A stretch of DNA of 64,000 nt from Pyropia yezoensis (GCA_009829735.1 CM020619.1:12763777-12827776), one strand, 5' to 3'; positions 54,640 to 64,000 are shown, counted from the first letter of the stretch. The notes: generated by a model not told the origin, from the letters alone. A program made the numbers and translations.

Positions 54640-54930
54640 GGCAGCTGGCCAGGGATACCCCAGGCACCGAGTGGTGCCGGCAGCCTCACCCGCCCCCCCC
54701 CCCCCCACCGCAACGCGCCAGTAGTATTGCCGGCACCTCGTGGTGCCCGCAGCGTCACCTGCCGCCCTGCCCCCCCCGCAACTCGCCAGGGATACCGCCG
54801 GCACATCGTGGTGCCGGCGGCCTCACCTGCCCCCCTCCTCCCCCTGCAGCTCGCCAGGGACACCACCGGCACCTCGTGATGCCGCCAGCCTCAGCAGCCT
54901 CCACGCCGCCCGCCGGCCGCGGCCGCTGAC
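54640..54930 (+). repeat. Tandem repeat of ~65-base units with a small hairpin
   Basis: Four units carry CGCCAGGGATACC-like and GGCACCTCGTGGTGCC-like parts. The latter folds on itself as GGCAC...GTGCC. Units are separated by C-rich runs of variable length. Confidence 0.65.
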
Positions 54931-54949
54931 GCCGCCACTCCAGTAGCTC

Positions 54950-56030
54950 TGCCCTGCTGAGCGAGCCAACCTCGTCGCTCGGAAAACCGCTGAGACGCGC
55001 AACGGGGCGAACACCGGCCACCAACCGCCTCCACGGCGGCAGGTGACTGAAACGATTCCAAAAAGGTGGCCGGGCATCAGGGGATCAAATGGTTCTGCTC
55101 AGACGTGAGAGAGCCCTCCTGACCTTCTATTGGCTCCAGGATAGTAAGTGCCTCATTTAGTAGAATTATTATTACATTTGCACACTGGCACACCCCGCGC
55201 TGCACTGTGCTGACGGACACGAAGAAGAAAGACGTTGCCCCTCCTGTGCGAACCAAGTCGGAGCGCATGCGTCAGATGAGCAAGTGAAACGTGCAGCTAC
55301 GGGCAGATGTGTCGGGCAGAACGGCCGTACAACTAGCGCGCGTGGTGTGGAGAGCCCAGGCCAGGAGCCACGGTCGAGATTGGTAAGGAGTGCTCCGACA
55401 CGGCCGCACGGCTGCCCGCAGATTATCTGGTCGTGGACCGAGCGCAGGAAATGCAGAGTGAGCACAGGGAGCGAAGTAGTGAGAGAAGAACACGTGGTAG
55501 AAGCGACAGCGTCCTTCCCCGGCTTGGCGGATCGGACGTCGCTTGTTGTTGGCTGCCTCTTGGGTGATATGTTTACGTTTGCAGAGCGACGCGACACGCT
55601 GAGAAGCTCGTACGCGCTTGAAGACTGAAAGCGAATTGTCAGGTCGCGCACGCGGTGCTACGTGAGCGAGCGACGAGTCGCCGACACCACAGCTTGTCCA
55701 GGCGGCCCACGGGTGAAACTCGCACCCACCCAAGAAGACCGCTCAGGAGGAGGCGTTTATCGCGGGGATGGCCTCCCGCCAGCCGCCGGTCACCATCTTC
55801 CGGTTGCTGCCTGGGTCTTCGCGATTGACGCCACCGGCAATTGCACCAGTGATCGCTATGATTCGCCACTGGACGACATGCCTGCGATATGTTACTGTCG
55901 CTGGCGCCGCTGTCAACGAAGGCGGATGCAGTCGCGTGTCGACAGCTCCTCTGAGGCTGCAATACTCCTGCAGTGACAGGGAAATATTGATGTGGGCGGA
56001 GCGACACGTTTGATGGTCACAATAAAGCCT
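54950..56030 (+). other. Mixed-composition region; possible small ORF ending near AATAAA
   Basis: Base composition is more balanced here, as in real gene surroundings. A plus-strand frame of 81 codons (ATG at 55,768 in GGGATGGCC context, stop at 56,013) is followed within about 10 bases by AATAAAGCC, a canonical poly(A) signal. Earlier plus-strand frames (55,284-55,628; 55,662-55,976) are unrecognised. The signal supports a plus-strand transcript ending just before the convergent SET gene, but I cannot name a product. Confidence 0.3.
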
Positions 56031-56034
56031 CACT

Positions 56035-56766
56035 CTACGTCTCCCAGTGGTCGTACTTCTCCCCATAACAAACCTGCACTTCCTCTCCGACCCGAATAGA
56101 GCGTGTCACTCTGATGCCAAGACAATTGTGCTGCATGAGCTGCTCATGAGTCTCCACGAGGTCAAAGCGCTGATTGAAAACAGCATTGTGAGCGGTGCCA
56201 TGTGGAGGGGCGTTTGCCCAGCCGGCTGCGCAATAGCGAGGAGGGACGACCGACAAAAGGCGGTCACTCTCGTCGAGACCACCAACAGGGGATCCCCAAA
56301 AGCAGGTACTGGTCCGTACCTGAAGCGAGCGCTTTCCCCAGTACCGTGCCGAGCTGCATAGTCCGCCAGGAAGCACTTTGTCCCCGTACTTGCGCCCCAC
56401 GGCAGAGGAGTCATTGGCGTAGAAGCTGTCGTCCATGTCGTGGTAAACCACCTGCCCAAAGAACGGCAGGATGACCTCGCCAACCGCAAACTCCCGCGCA
56501 GCAAAGAGGCCCCGGCCAGCCCCAGCAATCGAGGACCACTGCACATAGGTACCACTCGATGCAGCATCAACTGCGGCGAGCGCGCGGTGGTCGACGCGCG
56601 CGCTCAGGAAGTTGGCAGCCGGGCGGGGCCAGAGGTCCACGGGGGTGCGGGCCAGGTCGCAACGCAAGGACGCCAGCATCATCTCCGGTACGGTGGATAG
56701 GGCCTCAGCCACAGCGGGAGAAACACGCGTGTAGACGGGCATCCCGGGGAGGGGGTCCCAGCTCAT
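56035..56766 (-). CDS. SET-domain protein (putative lysine methyltransferase)
   Basis: SET proteins transfer methyl groups from S-adenosylmethionine to lysines. From the ATG at 56,766 the product has 243 residues. The frame is open to another ATG at 56,919, but the TATA box lies so close to that one that a start at 56,766 is more likely. The SET domain starts with GAGRGLFAAREFAVGEVIL and PFFGQVVYHD and ends GIRVTRSIRVGEEVQVCYGEKYDHW, holding the expected GE and Tyr. The usual NHS motif is replaced by a WANAPPHGTAHNAVFN stretch, a variation that may affect catalysis. There are no pre- or post-SET Cys clusters, so it is a compact type. The target is unknown. Confidence 0.75.
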   Translation of the reverse strand: MSWDPLPGMPVYTRVSPAVAEALSTVPEMMLASLRCDLARTPVDLWPRPAANFLSARVDHRALAAVDAASSGTYVQWSSIAGAGRGLFAAREFAVGEVILPFFGQVVYHDMDDSFYANDSSAVGRKYGDKVLPGGLCSSARYWGKRSLQVRTSTCFWGSPVGGLDESDRLLSVVPPRYCAAGWANAPPHGTAHNAVFNQRFDLVETHEQLMQHNCLGIRVTRSIRVGEEVQVCYGEKYDHWET

Positions 56767-56937
56767 GGCTACGTAGGACAAGGTGGTGAAACAACGGCAG
56801 GAGAGGACGGTGTGTGGACTAAGGTGGAGAGTGCAGGTGGGAGAGGTGAAGGTTCCGGGGAGAAAGACGGCCCGAGCACGGTGGCCAGCGAAGTCGGAGC
56901 TGCATGGGAGAGCGAGCATGTGCTAAGAGGGACTACC

Positions 56938-56953
56938 CGTAGTTTATATGTGG
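56938..56953 (-). promoter_or_regulatory. TATA box of the SET gene
   Basis: On the minus strand CACATATAAACTAC lies about 30 bases upstream of the ATG at 56,919. Transcription would then start close to that ATG, which argues for use of the downstream ATG at 56,766 with a leader of about 150 bases. Confidence 0.5.
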
Positions 56954-56959
56954 AGCGGT

Positions 56960-57760
56960 CGGGGCCGTGCCGGCTTGCCTTGCTTCAGAGTTGATCAGGG
57001 CGCCAGCTTTGGATGCCCAAACAGCTCGTGAGGCCAAGAAGCAGCGCCACTGCACTGCATGAGGACGGGTTCGTCATGTTCATGTCAACAGCGTGCTCCG
57101 GACGGAACGCATCACCGTTACAAGAAACCACGCGCACACACATTGCGAGCCTGACACTGTTTCGGCTTGGTGGGGGCCAAGAGGGATAGACCTTGACAGA
57201 GACGTGAGGCGCTCTCTCTGCAGCGTCCCTTGTGGCTGATGATGCGCGGCCACGGCGTCGCCGTCCGCAACGATGGGTGTTTCCGTCATTTTTGAAGACG
57301 CCATGCGAGCCCGTTCTCCGACCAAGTCCCTGAGTGACCCAGTGTCAGTCACGCGAGATAGTGACACGCTTGCATGCTTTGGGGCCGGACCCCTTGACGG
57401 CTATGAGTTTTGTGCCGGGCCGACGATTCGGTGAACAGCCAATGACAGCCTGGTTGATTGAGCAGCACAGGGGGGATCCGTCGAACGCCCAATCGACTCG
57501 TGTCGTGTTGCTCTCGGAAATTCAGCAGCGGGCCGGACGCGAAAAGTCCGGATCAAACGCGTCCCCCTTGAGAGCTCAGAATAGGCCATGACTAGGAACG
57601 GACCATCCCAGTTAAGATCCCCGTGTCGCGTTCGCGAATATTTTCAAGGTACGCGCCAGTCCTGAAACGAACGGGACGTGGAGGGGCTCCAGAAGGCGCT
57701 AATTCGGCCATGAGCATGTCGAGACTGGACCGGGGCAAGGGCATGCGCGCTCTCTTGGCG
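56960..57760. other. Intergenic stretch, nothing recognised
   Basis: Mixed-composition DNA with short frames only. I see no gene, repeat or terminal structure, apart from the possible downstream part of the gypsy fossil to its right. Confidence 0.5.
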
Positions 57761-57767
57761 CCAAATG

Positions 57768-58910
57768 TCACAAATCAGAATGCACGTTCACAAGGCCGAA
57801 TGCGAGATCGGCGCCAAGGACGGCTCTGGGCGGGTCGCGTGTCGGCTGTCCGGTTCGACCCATCCCGCCCGACCCTCCATTTTTCGGAAAAGCACGATAA
57901 GGCATGAGAAGTTGGCGCGGTATATTTGCCGCCTGTTCCCAGGTGGGTGAATCGTATCCGACCCACATCACCTTGACGTACCAGGGTCCTGGTAGGTCTG
58001 GGTCGGTGTGTCCGACCACGCTCTCTACTTGGTATGGAATCCCATCCGGTCCCACCGGGTCATGTGACCGGTGGGTTGTAAGAGCTTCATGTAGCAACCC
58101 ACCCGGTACCGGCTGAGGCTGTTCCGGCTTCGGAGCAGGTGTCACATCATTAAGGTTGATGCGTTGTATCTCCGTATCGGAGTGCAGGATGACAGAGTGA
58201 TCATCTCTGTGTAAGATCTGGTACGGTCCCTTGACCGGTTGCATAAGCTTGTTCCCTCGGAGCTTCTGGTGTCTGATGTAGACCCAGTCACCTGTTACCA
58301 GGGTTGCGTTGCGTACCCGTAGCCGGGCGTCAAAGTTCTTCTTGTATCGAAGTTGTGTACGGTCAAGGGCACCCTTGAGCTTGGGTATCATCCTCGATAG
58401 CTTGGCCAACCAAGCTAAGTGGATCCGCTCGGCCGGTCGGCTCTTCGGTATATCATACCGAGTGCATCTGCCCGGTGGCAGCGTCAGGTTACCGACGCCC
58501 ATCGGCATGACCCATTCCAGTGGGGCAATGCTGGTGCTCCGGTGGGGCCTGGCATTGTGTGCCAGGGTCAAGACGGACAGAAGCCTGTCCCACGTTTTCG
58601 TGTGCTCTGCCACATAGCATTGGAGCATCTTGACGATGGTGCGGTTGAACCGCTCCACCTGTCCGTTGGATTGCGGGTGGTAGTCGGATGCCCGACGGGG
58701 TTCGATGCCGAACATGCCCAGGACCTTAGTGCAGAATGCTGACGTAAGGTTTGTTCCGTTATCGGAGAGGAGTTGCTTCATTTCTCCGTACGCACTGATC
58801 CAGTGGTCAACCACTGCGTTCATGATCGTGTAGACCGTACCGTTCGGGATTGCTACTGCCCGTGACAGCTTAGTGATGCGGTCCGACATGACCAGGATAT
58901 ACCTGTTCCC
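57768..58910 (-). pseudogene. Integrase and chromodomain fragment of a second Ty3/gypsy family (fossil)
   Basis: The minus strand begins abruptly within the integrase core (YILVMSDRITKL, LLSDNGTNLTSAF, YHPQSNGQVERFNRT). It continues through the integrase C-terminus (GDWVYIRHQKL, KGPYQILHRDD) to a chromodomain (YVKVMWVGYDSPTWEQAANI). Everything upstream (gag, protease, RT, RNase H) is absent, so this is a truncated fossil. It is a different family from the chromovirus at 18.8-28 kb. A scrap of the same family lies at 312-350. Confidence 0.9.
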
Positions 58911-60060
58911 TTAGGTCGTTTCCCTTAAGGTCGTTTTCTGTTCTGTTCTCGCCGAGATAGCTTTTTCCAACACGCTGTTGCATCGCTGTTCTTGCACTGG
59001 GAAACACGAAGAGGTGTATTCCCCTGAGGTTCAGTTGCGGTGCGAAACCATGTCTTGCAATAGCGTTGCAATGCAAAGCAATGTTTCGCATAAGGTGCTG
59101 CGGAGAGCGGCGAATGCATGTCAGCACTAGCACGTCTTGGGACGAAATCTGAGGTTTGATGCGTGACACGGTGTCTGTCTTGCCCCACTCTACACGTGTT
59201 CGCATGTCGTCCGATGAGAGATGGGCTCGCTAAAGACACCACCCACGTCATGGTTGGCACGCTTCTTGCCAAAGACGACCATCTCCAGAGATGTCCACGC
59301 CCTCTCGCGGTGTGGCTGCCCATCGCCACGCCGTTCTCGGCTCTCCACGTAAACAACGACCTTGTAATGCAGGCTCTTGCTCTTGTCTACATGGGACAAA
59401 ATTGGGAGAACTGCAATACACACGCCATGTGACCGACGTGCCTACAGATGCGGGAAGAAAACCACCGCCCTCAACCTGCTGACTGAGAAGGCAAAAGCCT
59501 ACTCCGTCCACTTCTATGCCGCACGCCGAATCAACAAAGGCGAGCAGTGGCGGTTGATGTGTTCATCCCATCCACACGCACCCGGCGCGGAGGTCTCAGG
59601 ATGACCGCCACCACCACTGCCGAGCACGTGGGTGCGTCCAAGGTTGCCGCCATGCCCCCTTGGCAGAGGGGGAGCGCTGTACTCTACACGTGCGGGACGA
59701 ACGCCATCCGCGGACCCACAGTCTGCGCCCGAGCGCGTTGCGCGCCCGGGAGTGGCGGGGCAGGGCAAACGGCCGCGCTAGCGGCAACCGAGTCTCAACG
59801 GCCAGCCCCAGTGAACGCACGGCTGTGGGGAGGCCCGGGCCGGACCGCCGTTCGGCACCCCCGCTGTCGTAGCGACCAGCGTCGTCGCGTGCGGGTCGGG
59901 CCGAAGAGAAAAACACAGGAACAGCAACAGCCCTGCTGGTCGCCGCACAGCAGGGGAGAGTGTGGGGGATGCATGGGAGCAGCGCGCGCTTCGCCGCCAC
60001 GCCTAGGGCTTCCCAGGGATTGTGTATCTATGTCGGCGACATTGCCGCCACCCCTGTGGC
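58911..60060. other. Region with short frames only
   Basis: Mixed composition. A direct repeat of TTCCCTTA plus GGTCGTTT marks the edge of the gypsy fragment. Short plus-strand pieces such as SVHFYAARRINKGEQW near 59,505-59,550 have a faint SET-like flavour, but I cannot support a gene. Confidence 0.4.
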
Positions 60061-60084
60061 CAGCAGCGGCGGCGACGGACGACG

Positions 60085-60170
60085 GCGACGGCGGTGGCGA
60101 CGGCAATGGCGACGACGACAGCGATGGCGATGGCGACAGCAACGGGGACGGCGTCGGGCATGGCGACAGT
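60085..60170 (+). repeat. GGCGAC-type hexamer repeat
   Basis: Imperfect GGCGAC, GGCGAT and GACGAC units give a Gly/Asp-rich peptide on one frame. It is probably a simple repeat rather than a calcium-binding protein. Confidence 0.6.
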
Positions 60171-60418
60171 GCCAAGCTGCTCCTCCACAGCTTGGAAGAG
60201 TCCGCCGCCGGCACGACCGCTGGCGCTACAGTCTCCCGACTCCGGCACTACGGGCGTGTTGGAGGGTCAAGACACCACCGAAATAAATGGGGCGCTCGTA
60301 TGCAGCGCTGTGGAGCCGCGATAGGCGCAGGATAGGAGCATGCCAAGCATAGCCCGTGTACACGCGTGCAGCAGCGGGTGACAAGGGCGAGGTGACGTGC
60401 GCGCACCGAGTGTGTTGG

Positions 60419-60803
60419 TACCCCCCTCCCAGCACCCCCCCCGCCCCCCCTCTCCTTCCCAGCAGACCCGCCATTGGCTGGAGCCGGCACCCCCCTCCCA
60501 GCACCCCCCCCGCCCCCCCCTCTCCTTCCCAGCAGCCCCGCCATTGGCTGGAGCCGGCACCCCCCTCCCAGCACCCCCCCCGCCCCCCCCTCTCCTTCCC
60601 AGCACCCCCCCCGCCATTGGCTGGAGCCGGCACCCCCCTCCCAGCACCCCCCCCGCCCCCCCCTCTCCTTCCCAGCACCCCCCCCGCCATTGGCTGGAGC
60701 CGGCACCCCCCTCCCAGCACCCCCCCCGCCCCCCCCTCTCCTTCCCAGCAGCCCCGCCATTGGCTGGAGCTGGCACCCCCCTCCCAGCACCCCCCCCGCC
60801 CCC
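60419..60803 (+). repeat. Minisatellite of ~60-66 base units, each with ATTGG
   Basis: About six units read CCCCCCTCCCAGCAC, a CCGCCCCCCC run, CTCTCCTTCCCAGCA and CGCCATTGGCTGGAGC. Units are nearly identical apart from C-run length and a short CCCCC insertion in two of them, so the array is young. ATTGG, an inverted CCAAT box, occurs in every complete unit. Confidence 0.88.
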
Positions 60804-60814
60804 TGCTGAAACAT

Positions 60815-61150
60815 GGATGGTGTGACATCAAACATGCAGGAACGTGTCAACACGATGCGAAACTCTGTTCGCGGGTGCAATGTTTCATCGGGCGTTGCAG
60901 GAGTGTGTGCAGCCAGTGTCAGATCGCGTCCCGAGGGACGTGCTGCGCGCGGCTTTCGAGGTCCAAAAAGACCCGTGCAACGTGCGCCGGTGACATGAAA
61001 TAGGGTTTTCTTGTCGCGGCGCGCATTTCCGCAAGGGCTGCAAACACGCAAGAACACGTGCGCGCACCGACATTCGGGAAAATCTAGGTACTCGGTTATA
61101 GACCCACTGCGCTGCCCTCCCCGTTTCCCTGTTGGCTTGGCGCGGCTTTG
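60815..61150. other. No feature recognised
   Basis: Mixed-composition DNA with only short frames. Confidence 0.4.
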
Positions 61151-61157
61151 CCGGGGC

Positions 61158-61830
61158 CGCTGCGCAGCAGTGCTTATCCCCTGTCAAGATACAAGCCCGA
61201 TTTTGGCCAGATCTCTTGCTTCGTTGTGCAAATTCTTGCTCTGCTCGAGCACTAAAATGAACGGCTCGAGCAGAACTTTGCTTTTCTGATCGAGAGGATG
61301 GGCTGAGGCCAAAGAATCTCCCCCAGGATGACCGACACGATGGCCGCTGTCGGTGTTCTGTCAACCAATGAAAACAGCGGTGGCGCTGCTGTTTGCTGGA
61401 CGGAGCGTTCCATTGGTTTGAATTCAGGGTTGTAGATGTCGAGCAAGGCGGACAGATTTTTCCGTGCAGACCCTCGAAAGCTGTCGTCGCGCAGGTTTTT
61501 GCTTAACCAGTGCGAGAGATTGCGCGATTTTTAAACGCGTTTGTTTAAGCATTGCTCCCAAGCGTAGCGATGGTCGGTCGCTTCTTTGCGCTTCACGAGA
61601 GTGCTCTCCTGCCCCGAGCGCTTCCGGTCATACCAAGGGAGGTGGCGACCACCAATCGCCCGAGCTGTTATAGGCAGAAAGCAAGAAACGGGGGTAAAAG
61701 CGGTGTCTATGATGCTTTGAGGGGGGGTCGATGCAGGTTTTATGCAGGTTTTTGCTCGAGAATTTCCCAAAAAAGCAAGAAAATTTTGACAGGCGATAAG
61801 CAGTGCTGCGCTGGCGCCGCGTCCACCCCG
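61158..61830. repeat. Short inverted repeat ~620 bases apart
   Basis: CAGTGCTTATCCCCTGTCAA near 61,170 and its near-perfect inverse TTGACAGGCGATAAGCAGTG near 61,785 face each other. The interval is unusually AT-rich for this window and contains CTCGAGCA pieces near both ends. It could be a small non-autonomous element or two copies of a dispersed repeat. Confidence 0.4.
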
Positions 61831-62334
61831 TTGCTTGCCGTGGCGGTGCGGCCCCTCGCGTCGGCGCCGCGGCCGTAGGGGCGCCACCCCCGCCCTTCCC
61901 TTTGCACTACTTTGTTCACAGCCACGGCTGGAGACCAAGACGGTAGGCGTGCAAAACCGTGCGAGGCACGCAACGGCAATCTACAAAGCGAGCAAAGTTC
62001 AATCTCACGACAGTGCAGATCAAGCCGTCCAATCAGGGACGGTTATGTGGAGTTCCACACTTGGAAATATGAAAGCGAACCAACCAAGAGTGAGCACGTA
62101 TGCGAAAAGTACTACATATCTCTTACTTCCATCCATTGTAGGTGGACGAGCACCGGCCGTCGCCAGCTGCGATCTCGCCTGGCGGAGGAAAGAGCGCCAA
62201 CCCGCGTGTGTCGCACCTACCCGGAGCCGTGCAACTACAGAAGGCGTTGCCGTCGCCGCCGCTGACGCCGCCGCCGCCACCACCACCACTACCACCACCA
62301 CCACCGCCACCCACCCCCTCCCCCGCCCACCCCG

Positions 62335-62517
62335 CCCCTTTACGGGGTCGTGGGCCTGGTGACGGGGGCTCAAAAGGTCAACAACTTGACGCTCCTCCGC
62401 TCGCCAGAGGCGCTCGCCAAGTGGCGGACGGGCCGCGGGGGGGTGATGGGCACGTCGGCCGCCGCCGGGCTGGGCCGCGAGCGCAGCGGCAGCGGCTCCT
62501 ACCTGGTCTTTAGGTTT
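62335..62517 (+). CDS. SYLF (Ysc84)-like exon, weak
   Basis: The frame reads PLYGVVGLVTGAQKVNNLTL, LRSPEALAKWRTGRGGVMG and TSAAAGLGRERSGSGSYLVF. Its layout resembles the SYLF lipid-binding domain: a GAQ motif, a strand with a residue pattern like VIVLNS.EAV, then a Gly-rich turn with G.S.AAG..GR. It follows proline-coding repeats on the left and runs into an AG|GTTTGT donor-like site at 62,514. Later plausible exons on the same strand (LLADAREEATLVACMRTLQ near 62,645; SVYMLAEYAAELRRHREAA near 62,840) may belong to it. No ATG or first exon is found. Confidence 0.28.
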
Positions 62518-62924
62518 GTACCACTACGGTCGCTGCCGGGGCACCTAGAGTACATCTCGGCGTGCTTGTCCAACCCTCTACGTCGACGGGCACTATGACG
62601 CTGCCGCCGGGCAACGACCCGACGGCGGCGCCCGTCGTGGCGCCCGACCTGCTCGCCGACGCTCGGGAAGAGGCGACGCTCGTCGCATGCATGCGCACCC
62701 TCCAGGCCGTCACCAGCACGTTTCCCCACGCCTTTGAGATGGCCCCCGTGGCGCCCGCCGGTGGGGCGCCCGTCGACGACGCGTTGTCCGCGGGGTGAGC
62801 CGCCTCGACGAGTCGACCATCCGTTGGCGGGGCACATGGCGTCGGTCTACATGCTCGCCGAGTACGCAGCAGAGCTCCGCCGCCACCGCGAGGCAGCGCC
62901 GGCGGTGGCGTCGCGGGCGCCCGT

Positions 62925-63138
62925 ATACGGAGAATTACCCCTTTTTCCGTATACGGAGAATGTCTCTTTCTCCGTACATGGAGAACGCCCCTTTTTTCTT
63001 CGCCTACGGAGAATGTCCCTTCTCTCCGTTTTTTTCCGTACACGGAGAATTACCCCTTTCTTCCTTATGTGGAGAATGACCGCTTTTATCGTATACGAAG
63101 AATTACGGCTTTTTCCCTATACGGAGAATGGCCCTTTG
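62925..63138 (+). repeat. Eight degenerate tandem units around a palindrome
   Basis: Units of about 22-34 bases share a core close to CCGTATACGGAGAAT followed by a pyrimidine run. CCGTATACGG is a perfect palindrome. The last six units have drifted (CCGTACATGG, CCTACGG, CCGTACACGG, CCTTATGTGG, CGTATACGA, CCTATACGG). Confidence 0.85.
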
Positions 63139-64000
63139 TTCCCCGCACGTGCCGGGCGGGTGCACCCCCGTCGCGGTGACGCGCAACGGGTGGGGCGGGC
63201 GGGCGGGCGGGCGGGCGGGCAGGCGGGCGGGCGACCGGGTTCCACCTGGGGTGCAGCACCCCCCTCTTCTTGGTCGGCGCCGCCGCCGCCACCCTGGCCA
63301 CCCGCAAGGGGGCGGCGCGGGGCGCAGTCTGCGCAGCTGCTTTCTTGGCCGCCGCCGCCGGTGCACCCGCGCCGGCCCCCTTCTCGGCAGGCTCCGAGAC
63401 GGCCGGTGTCTCCCCGCCGGCACCGTCCGTCGCTGTCGCCACCGCCGGCCCTCTATCGCGAGACTTCATTTACGCCGTTGGTGGGTGCGGTGAGGAAGCC
63501 GCTCCAGCGAGTTTTGCTCGTGGCGGCTGGGACGAGGGTAACAGCTTTGAGGGCGGTGATGGGGCGATAGATGTGCGGGGAGTGGGTCTGGGCGCACCTG
63601 CCAAAGAGAAAGTCGGGGAATGGTGCTTGGTTAGGGTGCCTACACCACGCTCTCGCACCGCGCGACCACCGCGCGCGCTCCCAGCGCGACCACGCGGCAT
63701 CCACAGGGCTCCGCGGGTGCAGCAGCACCACGATGGCTGCCGACTCTGGTCCCCACTGCACCCCTCTCTGCTTAGGCTTGCCGATCGCGCTTGTCCACCG
63801 CCTCTGACCGCGCCGATGCGTACCAAGTAAGTAGGTAGGACGTCAACTTCCGCCTTGGGCCTCTCTCAAGACGAGTCATGTTGGGGGAAGCGACTGAGAG
63901 CATCGCGGCAATTCTTCTAACAATCAAGCAGCAATTGCTCTGCACAGAACTAACGTACTGTACGCTGGTTCGTGGATCAGAAGCGTGTGTCTCGAGGTGC
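63139..64000. other. GGGC-type repeat, then unassigned DNA
   Basis: A short GGGC repeat lies at 63,194-63,235. A plus-strand frame near 63,262-63,560 starts with a hydrophobic piece (LFLVGAAAATLATRKGAARG) and stays open to about 63,830, but carries no motif. The final 200 bases are of ordinary composition with no recognisable feature. Confidence 0.4.

Noticed and set aside
55900-55960. Peptide AFVDSGASDSN on the minus strand resembling a retroviral-type protease motif
   Set aside because: No reverse transcriptase, gag or other element part surrounds it; chance match.
59377-59604. SVHFYAARRINKGEQW as a remnant of a second SET gene
   Set aside because: Only the last strand of SET is suggested; no Gly-rich start and no catalytic motif in the same frame, and no nucleotide similarity to the SET gene at 56 kb.
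60089-60165. Asp/Gly-rich EF-hand-like calcium-binding repeats
   Set aside because: The Gly/Asp pattern comes from a hexamer repeat and lacks the rest of an EF-hand or a nonapeptide calcium motif.
60419-60803. CRISPR-like array
   Set aside because: Units are contiguous tandem repeats with no unique spacers, and the DNA is eukaryotic.
60397-60825. Pro-rich repeat protein read from the minisatellite
   Set aside because: The repeat is open in several frames at once and its units vary in C-run length, which would shift a real frame.
1-64000. tRNA or rRNA genes
   Set aside because: No cloverleaf with the conserved TTCGA-type loop or rRNA-like stretch caught my eye; a covariance-model scan would be decisive.

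Overview
The window looks like nuclear DNA of a very GC-rich eukaryote. There are GT-AG introns, eukaryotic protein families (condensin HEAT subunit, THUMP/Tan1, SET, C2H2 zinc finger, NTR domain) and chromodomain-bearing Ty3/gypsy retrotransposons, and no bacterial gene layout. The extreme GC content, long G/C runs, triplet-repeat seas and sparse introns make a bangiophyte red alga (Porphyra/Pyropia type) my best guess. That is inference and unproven; another GC-rich alga or protist is possible.

Layout. 1-480: AT-richer DNA with a scrap of a gypsy element. 0.8-5.0 kb: GGC/GTG-type triplet repeat carrying a regularly spaced conserved block. 5.6-6.7 kb: a complete-looking Tc1/mariner-IS630 transposase. 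6.66-18.34 kb: copy A of an ~11.7 kb unit, then a 500-N gap, then a Ty3/gypsy chromovirus (visible 18.84-27.96 kb, broken), then copy B of the same unit at 27.96-39.64 kb, about 99% identical. The unit holds a 209-aa ORF, an Ala-rich ORF, a THUMP-domain gene, a probable spliced secreted or membrane protein gene, and a 403-aa Cys/His-rich protein with a strong Kozak start. 39.5-40.8 kb is homopolymer- and pyrimidine-rich. 40.8-41.9 kb encodes a secreted NTR-domain protein with Cys-rich modules. 42.6-47.0 kb (minus) looks like one large unrecognised gene in pieces. 47.4-49.1 kb (plus) is a condensin HEAT-subunit (Cnd1-like) gene. 49.5-53.1 kb is minisatellite and G/C-rich DNA. 53.16-54.58 kb is a two-exon C2H2 zinc-finger gene. 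56.0-56.9 kb (minus) is a SET-domain gene with a TATA box. 57.8-58.9 kb (minus) is an integrase/chromodomain fossil of a second gypsy family, also represented by the scrap at the window start. 60-63 kb holds three different tandem repeats and a weak SYLF-like exon.

The genes do not form a pathway; they are independent housekeeping, nuclear and extracellular genes separated by repeats. The points most worth a second look are: the long antisense ORF inside the chromovirus; the A/B duplication split by a gap and an LTR insertion (true tandem copy or haplotype/assembly artefact); the dispersed conserved block in the triplet-repeat seas; and the TGA that sits exactly on a conserved cysteine of the NTR-domain protein. 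Many reading frames in this window are fragments: homopolymer runs, unseen introns and low-complexity code limit exact gene models.
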